Assembly: GCA_024234635.1 (NCBI GenBank)
Contig: JACKNX010000003.1
Location: 124,001-188,000 of the forward strand
Reading direction: 5' to 3'
Length of the DNA stretch: 64,000 nucleotides
Source of the DNA: Pseudomonadales bacterium
GTDB lineage: Bacteria; Pseudomonadota; Gammaproteobacteria; Pseudomonadales; Azotimanducaceae
The notes below the pieces were generated by a model. It ran no database searches. It worked only from the letters and a program-made list of their open reading frames with translations, and was not told where the DNA came from. Positions 33,771-44,704 of the stretch are shown here, piece after piece. How positions within the stretch are numbered: position 1 is the stretch's first letter; each line of letters starts with the position of its first letter. The position numbers and the translations under genes are program-made.

Positions 33771-35294
33771 GTGTTCGAGCTGACGCTCCTGCCCATACCC
33801 CCCCTGCTGGCGGCACTCGTCGCCGGGGCGGTGTATTCACGGGTATTCAGGAACGATCACGTACCCGGTGTAAACGGGCTCTCCATGCTGATGCTATCCA
33901 TCGGTTTCGCCTCCCTGGTGCAGGCGGGCGGTCTGCTGCTGGCCGATCCCTCACACCGCCTGCTGGCAATGAAGATCGCCGGCGCATTGCTCGTGTTCGC
34001 GCCGGTTGCCTGGTTCGCCTTCTGCATCAGCTACTCCCGACGCCAGCTCAAGTTACCGCTGGCGCTGCTGAACATTGTCTCCGTGATTCCGCTCGTCTCG
34101 ATCCTTCTCGGTGCAACCAACCCCATGCACCACCTGGTCTGGCTGGAACAACCCTTCCCGTTGTCCCCCGGGCCCTGGTTCACCTTCCAGGAATACTACG
34201 GCTACATACTGATCATCGCCGGCTGCGCGATACTTGCGTTCATGCTGTCGCTTGCCCAGTCCAACTGGCGACCGATCGTTACCGTCCTGTGTGCCCCCGC
34301 AATGGCCTGCATCGGCAACATCACCAGCCTCTCTGGCGAAGCCTGGGGGCAGGCTCTCGAACTGACATCGCTGGGCTTCGCACTCGGTGCATGGGCGCTA
34401 TACCGCGGCATTCTGAAAAACGGCTTGCTGGACACAATTCCCGTCGTGCGCGACCGCGTGGTCAATCAGCTCAGCGACCCGGTGGTGGTGACGAGCCATC
34501 GCGGCATCATCATCGATGCCAATCAGGCGGCGCTGACCATGTTCGGCATGCCACGCGAGGAGGTAATCGACCGCACGATTGCCCAGTTCATGTCCAACTG
34601 GCCACCGGCCTCGCTCACCGAACGTGGGGCGGCACACGATGAGATCACGATAGGCGGACAGATCTACGACGTCGCCTTTTCGCGGCTCGATCCGACCCAG
34701 AACTGGTCTGACGTCGTGCTGGTGTTCCGGGACGTCACCGTACGCCGGGAGGACGAACGACGGCTGCGCAAGCTGCAGAAGGAACTGGAGCGACTTGCGC
34801 ACACCGATGCGCTGACGGGCCTCTACAACCGGCGCATTTTCATGCAGCGTCTGGAAGAAGAAGTGGAGCGCGTGCGCCGTCATGGCACGACGCTTTCGGT
34901 ACTGTTGTTTGACCTCGATTTCTTCAAGAAGGTCAATGACACTTACGGCCACGACGCGGGAGATATTGTCCTGGCCGCGGTGGCACGGGTTGCAACACAG
35001 GTGAAGCGCATGAGCGACGTCGCCGCCCGCCTGGGCGGCGAGGAATTTGCCCTGTTGCTCCCTGAAACCGACCAGCAGGGCGCCGTACAACTGGCCCAGC
35101 GTCTGCGCACCGCCATCGAACGTCACCAGTACCTAAGCCCGGCCGGTGTCCCCCTGCACGTGACAGCCAGCATCGGCGTTGCTACCGCCACCCATGAAGC
35201 CCGGGAAATTGAAAAACTGCTGAGTCTCGCCGACCGTCAGTTGTACCGCGCCAAGAACAACGGACGGAACAGGGTCTGCTCGACGATGCTTTAG
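33771..35294 (+). CDS. 7TM-PAS-GGDEF diguanylate cyclase
   Basis: A membrane diguanylate cyclase of 507 residues. Order: seven hydrophobic segments (about 5-215, of the histidine-kinase N-terminal 7TM type), a PAS-like region (230-325), a short coiled linker (328-343) and a GGDEF domain. The active site is GGEEF (422-426) and the inhibitory RxxD site RMSD (413-416) sits exactly five residues before it, so both synthesis and product inhibition look intact. The start is GTG 33771, with AAGGA about nine bases upstream. It would produce the c-di-GMP that the PilZ protein at 56.6 kb could sense. Confidence 0.9.
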   Translation: MFELTLLPIPPLLAALVAGAVYSRVFRNDHVPGVNGLSMLMLSIGFASLVQAGGLLLADPSHRLLAMKIAGALLVFAPVAWFAFCISYSRRQLKLPLALLNIVSVIPLVSILLGATNPMHHLVWLEQPFPLSPGPWFTFQEYYGYILIIAGCAILAFMLSLAQSNWRPIVTVLCAPAMACIGNITSLSGEAWGQALELTSLGFALGAWALYRGILKNGLLDTIPVVRDRVVNQLSDPVVVTSHRGIIIDANQAALTMFGMPREEVIDRTIAQFMSNWPPASLTERGAAHDEITIGGQIYDVAFSRLDPTQNWSDVVLVFRDVTVRREDERRLRKLQKELERLAHTDALTGLYNRRIFMQRLEEEVERVRRHGTTLSVLLFDLDFFKKVNDTYGHDAGDIVLAAVARVATQVKRMSDVAARLGGEEFALLLPETDQQGAVQLAQRLRTAIERHQYLSPAGVPLHVTASIGVATATHEAREIEKLLSLADRQLYRAKNNGRNRVCSTML

Positions 35295-35296
35295 CA

Positions 35297-35432
35297 GGTT
35301 GCTGAGAAAGCAGCCTGGGAAGCCAGCCAGGGATGGCTGGCCCGCGAATGCAGCGGACAACGCTGCATTGGGCGCGAGTCGGCGAAGCCGCCGACCGCTG
35401 AAACAAGTCCGGGAGGGATTTTTTCAGCATCC
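35297..35432. repeat. multi-hairpin MITE-like element
   Basis: A 136-base module bounded by 14-base imperfect terminal inverted repeats (GGTTGCTGAGAAAG at 35297-35310 and the complement of GGATGCTGAAAAAA at 35419-35432; 11 of 14 match). Inside are three perfect hairpins in a row: 35322-35341 (8-bp stem), 35347-35369 (9-bp stem) and 35378-35395 (7-bp stem). It begins two bases after the diguanylate cyclase stop. No transposase is present. It resembles short non-autonomous repeats; copy number elsewhere cannot be judged here. The following 100 bases to 35535 show nothing else. Confidence 0.55.
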
Positions 35433-35535
35433 CCTCATGGAAAGAAGTTCCATGCGCGACAGTGCTGGCAATCGCAACGCGGCCAGCTGTTAGAAAACTG
35501 ACTCACTGGCGCTGACATGCACGCGCCCGGTCAGA

Positions 35536-36297
35536 TCAGTGGAGAAGACTCAGGGTGAGTGCCCCCCCACCGTCCATCGGCACATAGCCAATGTTTATCC
35601 TGCCTTCGCCTTCCGGCAGAAAGGCGTTCCGCACGAAGGCGCCGATGAAGTGCCCGAGCGCATTGCCGACCAGCACGTCGCTGACATGATGTTTGCCAGC
35701 TTCCACCCTGGCCCAGGCGGTGCCGGCAGCAAGCAACTGAGCCCCGGCGATCGCGCCAAGGCGGGCAGGCTCGGACAGGTTCATCGCGTTCACGTTGTAG
35801 GCGGTTAGCGTCGCCAGCGCACTGGTACGACCAGCGTGTCCCGAGGGAAAGGACTTGTCATTGCGGCGGTTCGGCCGCTCCCGACCCGAGATTTCCTTGA
35901 GCCCCGTGGAAACCGCGCCTTCAAGCGCCACGGCAGCAAGACCCGAGGACAACCCGGCGACTTTGTCGCCAAGTGTTTCGCTCGGCGCGGCCAGCGCCGT
36001 CAGCAGCCAGAATCCCGCCGTTGCCTTCTGCAGCACATTGCTGTCGTCGTCCGCATTGCTGCCGAAGACAGGCTGGTGTCGCATGGCCCAATCCGTGAGG
36101 TGACCGTCCGCGTTGTCGATCATGAGGACGCCGGTTGCCACCACAGGCACCCAGGTCCCGGGCTCGAGCGCTGCATCCCTGGCGGCCTGCCAGGCCTGGC
36201 CACCGGTGGGCCAGCGGGCATCGGCACCGTACTTCCCACCGGCAGACAGACAGCCGCCAAGCAGAGCCAGCAGCGGCAGGATCAGTATCAGACGCAT
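35536..36297 (-). CDS. PAP2-family phosphatase lipoprotein
   Basis: A phosphatidic-acid-phosphatase-2-type enzyme of 253 residues exported as a lipoprotein: the signal ends LLALLGGC, a clear lipobox with Cys16. The three phosphatase motifs are visible: KEISGRERPNRR, SFPSGHAG and RVEAGKHHVSDVL. It probably dephosphorylates lipid phosphates or pyrophosphates at the periplasmic face. Most PAP2 proteins are multi-spanning; here the catalytic domain appears lipid-anchored, with only moderate hydrophobic segments. Confidence 0.88.
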   Translation of the reverse strand: MRLILILPLLALLGGCLSAGGKYGADARWPTGGQAWQAARDAALEPGTWVPVVATGVLMIDNADGHLTDWAMRHQPVFGSNADDDSNVLQKATAGFWLLTALAAPSETLGDKVAGLSSGLAAVALEGAVSTGLKEISGRERPNRRNDKSFPSGHAGRTSALATLTAYNVNAMNLSEPARLGAIAGAQLLAAGTAWARVEAGKHHVSDVLVGNALGHFIGAFVRNAFLPEGEGRINIGYVPMDGGGALTLSLLH

Positions 36298-36380
36298 CGT
36301 GCGACTCCTTGTTTCAATCTGTTATGCGCTCAATCCGCACGCTGGCGTGAACATTTCAAAGGGCCGCGAACAAGGTGCAT

Positions 36381-37328
36381 CTACTCCGGCGCCACATTGT
36401 CGTCTGATTCAGCGTCCGTTGCCGGAGGTGGAGATTCCGGATCAGGGCCGGATTCGCTCGGCGTCGCGGACAGATCGCCACCGTCATTCAACAACTGCTC
36501 GGCGATATAGGCAGCCATTTTGAACGCGCCATCAACCCGTGACGACCGCACCGTATAGTCGCTGGCATCTGCGCCCTGATGGAGTTGCAGGGTATAGTCG
36601 CCACTGCCATCCGTGACCGTAAACGTGCCCTTGTCGGCGCCCTGTGACTGCGCACCGGCATCTGCTTCACCAAGAATGCGCAGATTCTCGAAGCGTTCAG
36701 CATACAGACCGGCCTTCTCCTGATCCGCCGCCACCCCATCGAGCAACCAGCCTTCCGTTCCCTTTTCCAGCTTCCAACCCGCGGGGCTGACAATCGATTT
36801 CACGGGTGCTACCGCGGCCAGCATCGCCTTGTCCAGCCAGTCCTCGGCTTTCACCGGCGCCTGATAGTTGCTGAAAGCAATGGCAAATACATCCTCGCTA
36901 CCCGCAGCACGTGCGTGAACGCGCTGGAAGCCGGGCGATGTGCCAAGAAACACCTCTGCCAGTACCGCATCGCCTTTGCGAAAGCTCACCCGGCGCTGGA
37001 ATTTGTCTTCGCTGACTTCAAACCGCTCGGCACTACCGCTTGTCGTTGCCACCGGCCAGGGCGTCGAGAAACCGGCGAAGTCGGAGATCAACTTGTCGAC
37101 TTTTGCCGAGTCGGCAGGGAATGCGCCAACCTGCCACTTCCCATCGTTGCGTGTCAGCGTCAGGGACTGATCGGCATCCGCGATGATCACACTATCCACC
37201 TCGGATGGGGTCAGGGACAGCAGGTTCGCCGCATTCCCCGCCTCACGTGCATCCAGCAACAACACTGCTGCGATGATGACAAGTTGCGCAACCAGAAGCC
37301 CCGTCAGCAAGCCGATTCGGCTGTTCAT
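36381..37328 (-). CDS. DUF4340 protein of the Gld-type ABC system
   Basis: A membrane-anchored protein of 315 residues with one N-terminal transmembrane segment (about 5-24) and a periplasmic DUF4340 region made of repeated beta units (VDSVIIADADQSLTLTRNDGKWQV and later copies). The C-terminus is acidic and proline-rich. The start ATG overlaps the stop of the permease gene (ATGA), with GGAGG upstream. DUF4340 proteins regularly follow GldG-like genes, so it should be a component of the same exporter. Confidence 0.88.
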   Translation of the reverse strand: MNSRIGLLTGLLVAQLVIIAAVLLLDAREAGNAANLLSLTPSEVDSVIIADADQSLTLTRNDGKWQVGAFPADSAKVDKLISDFAGFSTPWPVATTSGSAERFEVSEDKFQRRVSFRKGDAVLAEVFLGTSPGFQRVHARAAGSEDVFAIAFSNYQAPVKAEDWLDKAMLAAVAPVKSIVSPAGWKLEKGTEGWLLDGVAADQEKAGLYAERFENLRILGEADAGAQSQGADKGTFTVTDGSGDYTLQLHQGADASDYTVRSSRVDGAFKMAAYIAEQLLNDGGDLSATPSESGPDPESPPPATDAESDDNVAPE

Positions 37329-40219
37329 GCCGCACCTCCCTGCATCCACGCAATGACCTGTTCACGCCTGCGACCGCGCAGACGACGCCAGATGATGTAA
37401 ACGATGATGACGCCCAGAAGCGCCAGCCCGTAACTCAGATATTCGATGGTGAGGCGTGTACCCTCCTCCAGCGGCGGCAACGTGCGATTGAAATTGCCGC
37501 GGGCGCGAATACCCGTGAGGCTTTCGTCCTCCAGCGCCCAGTCCGCCAGATTGGCCATCATCTGCACGGAGTTGCCGTAGAACGTACCGTCCGCCGCGCC
37601 AACCATGCGCAGCGTCTGATCGGCAAGGAAGGAATTGGAGCCGAACACGAACAGCCGCGCGGACTCCGGAGAGCGCTCGATCACCGAACTGGCAACCGGG
37701 GTTTTCGCCGCCTCCGCCTCATCCGGATTGTCGGCAGCCTCCGCTTTGGGTGACTCCTCGAGCAAGGGTGAGGGCTTGCCTTTGAAGAAGGAGTCGAAGC
37801 GTCCCTGCAAAGACACTGCAAGCAACTGGACTCCGGTATCCCCGACAGGGGCAAACGTGCTCAGCCCCTGGTCGTCGAACTTGGGCACCACGTTGGTATC
37901 CGATGAATGCCAGGCGCCGGCGCTCGACTTCAGCAGTTCCGTCACCGTGTGCGCCTTACGTGCCTCCTCCGAAACCGTCAGCGGCGAAACCCAGGGCATG
38001 GTTACCTGCGGCAATCCCTGGAAGATGGGCAGGTCCGCCATGCCTTCCGGCCGGATATCGGGGAAGTACGGGTAGTCCAGCATCATCAGATCCTGAAAGC
38101 TGAAACCACCTACGCGCCTGGTCACCGGTACCGGAAACGGTGAGTTCTGTGGATCGAGCACCAGCGATTTATCCACCTTCACGCCCATGCCGGTCAGCCA
38201 GTCCTCAAGTCCCGTCGTCTGCGGCGACGCCATGAGACTCTGCTCCGCTATCTGCGCATCAAAAGCCCCCGCGGACAACACCACGGTGCCCCCCTGCATG
38301 AGGTACTGATCGACCGCAAACACCTGCTTCTGGCTGAAGTTCTCCGGGTCGAGAACGATCAGCATCTCCGCATTGGCCGGCACCTTGCCGTCATCCAGCG
38401 TGGCAGACTCCACCTCGAAATCGCTCGCCAGAAGATCCCGCAACTGGCTGAACTGATTCCCCTGGGGCTGCATGTACGGCATCTGTCCGGGCATCGGTGA
38501 CGGAGTGACCAGCACCACGCGCTTGAGCAGGCCACGCGCGAACCGTTTCAGACCGTCTTCGATGGCTTTGGTGGTCGATTCCGCCGTCAGGCCCTCGACA
38601 AGCGGAATCTGCACGACCAAGTCACCCTGCTGCAGCGTCATGTAGAAATAGAACTGGTTTGTGTCGAACAGGCTCATCGCCATGGGTTGAAAGCCGTACT
38701 TTTCCTGAATCTCCAGGGCAACCGCCCCATCGCCCGCCTGGGGATCGACCACGTCAACGGTGAGTTTGTCACCGGCCTTCTGCCGAAGTTCATCGAGTAC
38801 CTTGTCGACAACGCCGCGATAGGCGACCAGGGCGTCCGGCAGTTTGTCGTCAGCGGATATGTACGCCTGGAAACGCACCGGATCTGTAATGCTGGCAAAC
38901 AGCGAATCACCGCCCTGAAATCCGTACAGCACCTTCTTGATGCTGCGGGTGATATCGAACTCCGGATTGCGCAGCTGCACATCGATATCCGATTCCCCCG
39001 TGACCTTAACTTCGATCAGGTCGCGGAAGTCCAGTACCTCGTACTTGTCGCCATAGACGATCAGAACGTCGTAGTAGGCGTTGACCAGGCTGGCCTGATA
39101 CCGGTCGGCAACCTGAAACGGCACCGGCTTGATGCTGTATTTGGTATTGGCTTCGTCCTCGGCCTCTGGATTGCTGGCCGGATCGACGATTTCCACACGC
39201 ACCCGCCCTTTGCCGGCAATTTCGTATTCGCGCAGCAGATCCTTCATCCGCGGTACGAGCGGTGCCAGCAACGGGTGCGTCTTCTCGCTGAAGTAGCCAC
39301 GAATGAGCAGCGGTTCACGCAGCTGACCAAGAAAACCCCGCGTGGCATCAGAGATCGAATAGATGCGTCCCTGCGTCAGGTCAAAGCGCGCGCTGCCCAC
39401 GTCGGCAAGCCATACGTTCGCCAGCAACAGGTTGCCGACCAGCAGCGCCGTGCCCACGCGCCACCCGCGGTGAACACTGTTGTCACCATCGGGCGCCCAG
39501 CGCTCCCTGGTCAAGGCATAGACGTTGAGCGCAAGAAAGACGATGGCGATGGAGCTGTAATAGTAGAGATCGCGCAGGTCCAGCACACCGCGTGTGATGG
39601 ACTCGAAGCGTGAACCCGCGCCGATCGCCAGCAGCGTATCCGCCACCCAGCCGCCAGAGAGCGAAACCAGAAGCGGCGAGCCCAGCATGTAGAACAGACC
39701 AGCAACCAGAGAAGTGACAATCAGCGCAACGATCTGGCTGTCCGAACGCGCACTGACATACAGGCCGATGGCCAGATAGGCGCCACCCAGCAACAGCGCG
39801 GCCACATAACCAGCCAGTACTGGCCCCCAGTCCAGATCGGCGATGAAAGACACCACGAGTGGTATCGGCAGCGTCAGGAGCAACGCCAGCGCCAGCAATA
39901 ACCAGCAGGCGAGGAACTTACCCAGCACGAACTCCCACGTCGTCGCAGGGAGTGTGGCCACAAACTCCAGGGTCCCCGTGCGTCGCTCCTCGCTCCACAT
40001 CCGCATGGTGATCGCCGCGCTCAGGAAGATCATGAGCAGGGGCATCCATTCGAACATCGGCCGCACATCCGCGATGTTGCGGGCAAAAAACGCTTCAACC
40101 CAGAAGAAGACGAACAGTGTCACCGCCAGAAACGCGGCGAGAAACAGATAGCCGATGGGCGCAGAGAAGAACAGTGAGAGTTCCTTTCGCTCGATATCGC
40201 GAATGACCGAAAGTCTCAT
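37325..40219 (-). CDS. fused ABC-2 permease and GldG-like protein
   Basis: A 964-residue fusion. Residues 1-240 form a GldF-like ABC-2 permease with six hydrophobic segments (RDIERKELSLFFSAPIGYLFLAAFL is the classic start). After a helix at about 255-275, residues 285-900 are a GldG-like extracytoplasmic domain (FDLTQGRIYSISDATRGFLGQL, IRGYFSEKTHPLLAP, RVRVEIVDP), ending with a last membrane helix at about 930-950. In Bacteroidetes gldF and gldG are separate; the fused form occurs in proteobacteria. Stop and start codons overlap with both neighbouring genes of the operon. Confidence 0.9.
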   Translation of the reverse strand: MRLSVIRDIERKELSLFFSAPIGYLFLAAFLAVTLFVFFWVEAFFARNIADVRPMFEWMPLLMIFLSAAITMRMWSEERRTGTLEFVATLPATTWEFVLGKFLACWLLLALALLLTLPIPLVVSFIADLDWGPVLAGYVAALLLGGAYLAIGLYVSARSDSQIVALIVTSLVAGLFYMLGSPLLVSLSGGWVADTLLAIGAGSRFESITRGVLDLRDLYYYSSIAIVFLALNVYALTRERWAPDGDNSVHRGWRVGTALLVGNLLLANVWLADVGSARFDLTQGRIYSISDATRGFLGQLREPLLIRGYFSEKTHPLLAPLVPRMKDLLREYEIAGKGRVRVEIVDPASNPEAEDEANTKYSIKPVPFQVADRYQASLVNAYYDVLIVYGDKYEVLDFRDLIEVKVTGESDIDVQLRNPEFDITRSIKKVLYGFQGGDSLFASITDPVRFQAYISADDKLPDALVAYRGVVDKVLDELRQKAGDKLTVDVVDPQAGDGAVALEIQEKYGFQPMAMSLFDTNQFYFYMTLQQGDLVVQIPLVEGLTAESTTKAIEDGLKRFARGLLKRVVLVTPSPMPGQMPYMQPQGNQFSQLRDLLASDFEVESATLDDGKVPANAEMLIVLDPENFSQKQVFAVDQYLMQGGTVVLSAGAFDAQIAEQSLMASPQTTGLEDWLTGMGVKVDKSLVLDPQNSPFPVPVTRRVGGFSFQDLMMLDYPYFPDIRPEGMADLPIFQGLPQVTMPWVSPLTVSEEARKAHTVTELLKSSAGAWHSSDTNVVPKFDDQGLSTFAPVGDTGVQLLAVSLQGRFDSFFKGKPSPLLEESPKAEAADNPDEAEAAKTPVASSVIERSPESARLFVFGSNSFLADQTLRMVGAADGTFYGNSVQMMANLADWALEDESLTGIRARGNFNRTLPPLEEGTRLTIEYLSYGLALLGVIIVYIIWRRLRGRRREQVIAWMQGGAA

Positions 40220-41115
40220 GCCGGCACCTCCTCACTGACACGTCGGAACACGGCTTCCAGATCCTGCTGAACCGGGGCGATTTCCTGCACGCGGGCACCG
40301 ATGCCCACCAGGACGCGGGCGACTTCGCTGGCACCTTCGTTCACATCGCCGGCGATTCCGAGTTGCCAGGCGCCATCGACGACGTCAAGAGCTTCAACTC
40401 CGCGAATTCCCCGCAGCGCGGATTCAACGCCATCACCGCTGGCGCGAATCCTCAGCGTGCGGGTCTGCACCAGACTGTCCAGTCGCTCATCGACCACGAG
40501 CTGTCCGCTCCGCAGAATCAACGCCCGGTCACACACCGCCTTCACTTCCTGCATGATGTGCGTCGACAGAATCACGGTGGCGTGCTCCGCAACCTGACGG
40601 ATGAGGGCCCGCATATGCTGTGTCTGTGACGGGTCGAGGCCATTCGTGGGCTCGTCCATGATCAGAAAACTCGGTTTATGCAGGATGGCCTGAGCCACCC
40701 CTACCCGCTGCTTGTATCCGCGCGACAGCGTGGCGATGGGGTCCAGCAGCTTGGCTTCCAGTTCCGTTGCCCTGACTGCCGGTGGAACCGCACGCGCCGG
40801 ATCGAGCCCCCGCAGACGGGCGACGTACGCCAGGTAGTCGGCCACGATGAGTTCGGGATAGATTGGAAGACTCTCCGGCAGATAGCCGATCTTCTCCCGC
40901 ACCGCGCGGGAAGTATCAGTGACAGCCTCTCCGTCGATCCGAATGCTGCCGGCGCTGGGCTCCAGATAGCCGGTAAGCATCTTCATGATGGTGGTCTTGC
41001 CGGCGCCGTTGTGACCGAGCAGACCGACAACTTCCCCAGGCTGGATGATGAAGGAAACATCATCCACCGCGACGAAGTCTCCGTACCGTCGCGACAGGTT
41101 CAGTGCTTCGAGCAT
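40216..41115 (-). CDS. ABC transporter ATP-binding protein (GldA-like)
   Basis: The ATPase of the Gld-type transporter, 299 residues. Walker A is GHNGAGKTT, the signature is LSRGYKQRVG, Walker B is FLIMDEPTNGLDP and the switch histidine is in ILSTHIMQEV. A C-terminal domain of about 80 residues follows, as in GldA/CcmA-type ATPases. Start 41115 has AGAGAGG about nine bases upstream. It leads a three-gene operon, with overlapping ATGA junctions to the permease fusion and DUF4340 genes. Confidence 0.93.
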   Translation of the reverse strand: MLEALNLSRRYGDFVAVDDVSFIIQPGEVVGLLGHNGAGKTTIMKMLTGYLEPSAGSIRIDGEAVTDTSRAVREKIGYLPESLPIYPELIVADYLAYVARLRGLDPARAVPPAVRATELEAKLLDPIATLSRGYKQRVGVAQAILHKPSFLIMDEPTNGLDPSQTQHMRALIRQVAEHATVILSTHIMQEVKAVCDRALILRSGQLVVDERLDSLVQTRTLRIRASGDGVESALRGIRGVEALDVVDGAWQLGIAGDVNEGASEVARVLVGIGARVQEIAPVQQDLEAVFRRVSEEVPA

Positions 41116-41259
41116 GCAGACATCCTCTCTCTCACTCGGACCGGGCACCATAAGCCCTGCGGTGGGAAATTCAAGGGTCACAGGGAACGGGATGACAAGC
41201 ATTTACAGCCCGTGCAACATGGCGTCACGTACTACACCGCGCCGACCGGGATCCATTGA

Positions 41260-41853
41260 ATGAGCGAATTTGTCAGCATCGTCGGCCCGGCCGGCATACT
41301 GGAAGCCAGCCTTGACCGCCCGGAAGGCGGCGGCCGGTGGGCCGTGCTGTGCCATCCGCACCCCCTGTACGGCGGCAACATGAACGACGCGGTACTGGAC
41401 GCCGTCTCAACCGCCCTGAAGGGCCACGATATCGGCGTCCTGCGCTTCAATTTCCGCGGCGTCGGCGGCAGTGAAGGCCACCATGACGGGGGTACAGGCG
41501 AGAGCGAAGACCTGGCCGCCGTGTGGGCCTGGCTGCTGGCAAACGAGGGCTATTCGCCGACCATTCTCGGCGGCTACTCGTTCGGCGCTTCGGTGGCCTG
41601 GGCGACGGCGCGCAAGTTGCCGAGTCTCGAGCGGGTTCTGTTGGTAGCCCCGCCCCTGGGTCACATGCGCTTCGATGGCGCGCCGCCCGCCTGCCCGGTC
41701 CACCTGATCTACGGTGACCGCGACGAGTTCGTGGATACAGCGGCCGCCCGGCGAATGGACGGCGTGACGCACCACTTGATCGCCGGCGCCGATCATTTCT
41801 TCAGCGGTCGCTGGGTTGATCTGGCCACCGCCGCGGATACCGCGCTGGGCTGA
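41260..41853 (+). CDS. alpha/beta hydrolase (COG2945-like)
   Basis: A small serine hydrolase of 197 residues. The nucleophile elbow is GGYSFGAS, the early HPHPLYGGNMND segment resembles COG2945 predicted hydrolases, the acid is in YGDRDEFVD and the catalytic histidine in AGADHFFSG. It lacks a lid domain and a signal peptide. Substrates of this family are not established. It is divergent from the ABC operon, with 144 bases between starts. Confidence 0.9.
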   Translation: MSEFVSIVGPAGILEASLDRPEGGGRWAVLCHPHPLYGGNMNDAVLDAVSTALKGHDIGVLRFNFRGVGGSEGHHDGGTGESEDLAAVWAWLLANEGYSPTILGGYSFGASVAWATARKLPSLERVLLVAPPLGHMRFDGAPPACPVHLIYGDRDEFVDTAAARRMDGVTHHLIAGADHFFSGRWVDLATAADTALG

Positions 41854-41917
41854 CCAGCGAACGCCGTGCACGGCTGCGCGCGACTTCCGCGCATGGTCGA
41901 GTCTCACTCCGGCACGC

Positions 41918-42595
41918 TCAAACGAGCGGCACGCCCGCGATCCATTCATGCGCGAACACGAGCAGCACATAGCCCACCAGGCCCACGAGCACCGGGGCGA
42001 GTAGTTCTCGGGGCACGAATCGGTTGCGCCCACGCAGGATCGCCGCGAACGGTACATTGGATGTCACAGCCGCGAACCGGCTCCAGTCGGCCCCCATTTT
42101 TCTGGCCTTCTTGCCATCGATGAGTACGGCGCCCACACCGGCGAGCACCAGAAAGGTGCCGAAGAATGCGAGTGACACGTAGTCGCCGTTTACAACGATG
42201 TGCGATACAGACCAGATCACTACCGCCCACATGAACGGATGCCGGGTGATACGAAGCAGACCGCGGGCCTCGTTGTCACCGGACAGAAGATTTTCCATGC
42301 CCACCGTAGTTGGGTTTTTGACCAGGAACCCGCCCAACAGGAGAATGCACGCGACTGGCATGACCGCCTTCGGCAGGATGTCCAGGGCGGGGTCGGCGAA
42401 CCAGGCGTAACCGAATCGCGGCGCGTGCCCGTAGGCATAGATCAGCCAGCTCAGCGCTCCCAGGGACACCAGCGAGTACACGCCCAGAAAACCCCGCTCG
42501 CCAAATACCCTCACAAGTGCCGGGCGCACGGCGGCGCTGGACATCCCGAAATGCGTCACGATGAGAACGAGTCCGGCAGTGAGCACTTCCTGCAT
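41918..42595 (-). CDS. NnrU family membrane protein
   Basis: A polytopic protein of 225 residues with six or seven membrane segments. The conserved RITRHPFMWAVVIWSVSHIVVNGD block and GALSWLIYAY are typical of NnrU, related to isoprenylcysteine methyltransferase-like folds and first noted in denitrifier nitrogen-oxide clusters. No denitrification gene is nearby. Start 42595 follows GGGAG seven bases upstream; the long upstream extension overlaps the neighbouring divergent gene and is rejected. Confidence 0.88.
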   Translation of the reverse strand: MQEVLTAGLVLIVTHFGMSSAAVRPALVRVFGERGFLGVYSLVSLGALSWLIYAYGHAPRFGYAWFADPALDILPKAVMPVACILLLGGFLVKNPTTVGMENLLSGDNEARGLLRITRHPFMWAVVIWSVSHIVVNGDYVSLAFFGTFLVLAGVGAVLIDGKKARKMGADWSRFAAVTSNVPFAAILRGRNRFVPRELLAPVLVGLVGYVLLVFAHEWIAGVPLV

Positions 42596-42765
42596 CGTCA
42601 ATCTCCCTGGTCTATCGATGCGCAAAGGATACCGCGACCGCGGGACGGGAAAGGGATGAAAAATCCGAGAGGCCGATTCGCGGTTTCGGTAGCGTCTGGC
42701 GGCGACTACCGCAACACCGTCATTGCTGGCAACATCTGCACGCCGGTGAACGCCGTGGAGGCACC

Positions 42766-43275
42766 ATGTTCCGACGCACGACCATTGCGCTGACGCTGAT
42801 TTTTCCCATCCCTGGTCTTGCATTCGACGAGGCCTGCAAGGTGCTGCTGGCAGCTGGCGAGGCAAAATCTAGCGCCTCCGCATGGCATGCAACGATCACC
42901 ATGGACGATCTCGAAACCGAGGTCATCAAGGCAGATGGCCGCTTCTACGTGCACACGGAAAGCGGCTGGGCAGACGCCGGCATGGACCTCGATGCGGTGG
43001 AAGGGGAGACCCTGGCAGCCATGCAGCGCGACGAAATCCAGCTCTCCGGGTGCGCCTTCAAGGGTGAGGAAATGGTGGACGGTATTGCCGCGAGAGTGTT
43101 TACCTACACCGCCAAGGTCCCGGGCAGTAACGCGGCACCTTCAGTATCGACCCTGGTCATCGGCAAACGCGACAACCGCCCCTACCGCCAGTCCATAACG
43201 GCGGGAGAGAGTCGACAGACCACCACCTATCGCTACACGGGTGTGCAGGCACCCGAGCTGTCCACGGCTCCCTGA
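42766..43275 (+). CDS. exported protein of unknown function
   Basis: A 169-residue protein with a signal peptide (residues 1-19, GLAF) and two cysteines in the mature part (EACKVLL and LSGCAF). The remainder reads as antiparallel beta structure (HATITMDDLETEVIKADGRFYVHTESGW, RVFTYTAKV, STLVIGKRDNRPYRQS), reminiscent of the LolA/LppX lipid-binding half-barrel, but I do not claim membership. GGAGG precedes the ATG. It converges with the transhydrogenase operon. Confidence 0.75.
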   Translation: MFRRTTIALTLIFPIPGLAFDEACKVLLAAGEAKSSASAWHATITMDDLETEVIKADGRFYVHTESGWADAGMDLDAVEGETLAAMQRDEIQLSGCAFKGEEMVDGIAARVFTYTAKVPGSNAAPSVSTLVIGKRDNRPYRQSITAGESRQTTTYRYTGVQAPELSTAP

Positions 43276-43301
43276 ACCACCGAGCTGGATTGCCGGGATC
43301 A

Positions 43302-43332
43302 ACGGATCGCGCACCCGAAGCGCGCGATCCGT
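43302..43332. terminator. bidirectional hairpin between convergent genes
   Basis: A perfect 11-bp stem (ACGGATCGCGC at 43302-43312 and its complement at 43322-43332) with a 9-base loop lies exactly between the stop codons of the exported-protein gene and pntB. T tracts are short on both sides, so efficiency is uncertain, but the location strongly suggests a shared terminator. Confidence 0.6.
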
Positions 43333-43342
43333 CGGGACACCG

Positions 43343-44700
<1,358 letters not shown>

Positions 44701-44704
<4 letters not shown>

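Noticed and set aside
35299..35493. A 64-codon frame inside the three-hairpin element
   Set aside because: It is created by the inverted repeats themselves; no ribosome site or protein features.
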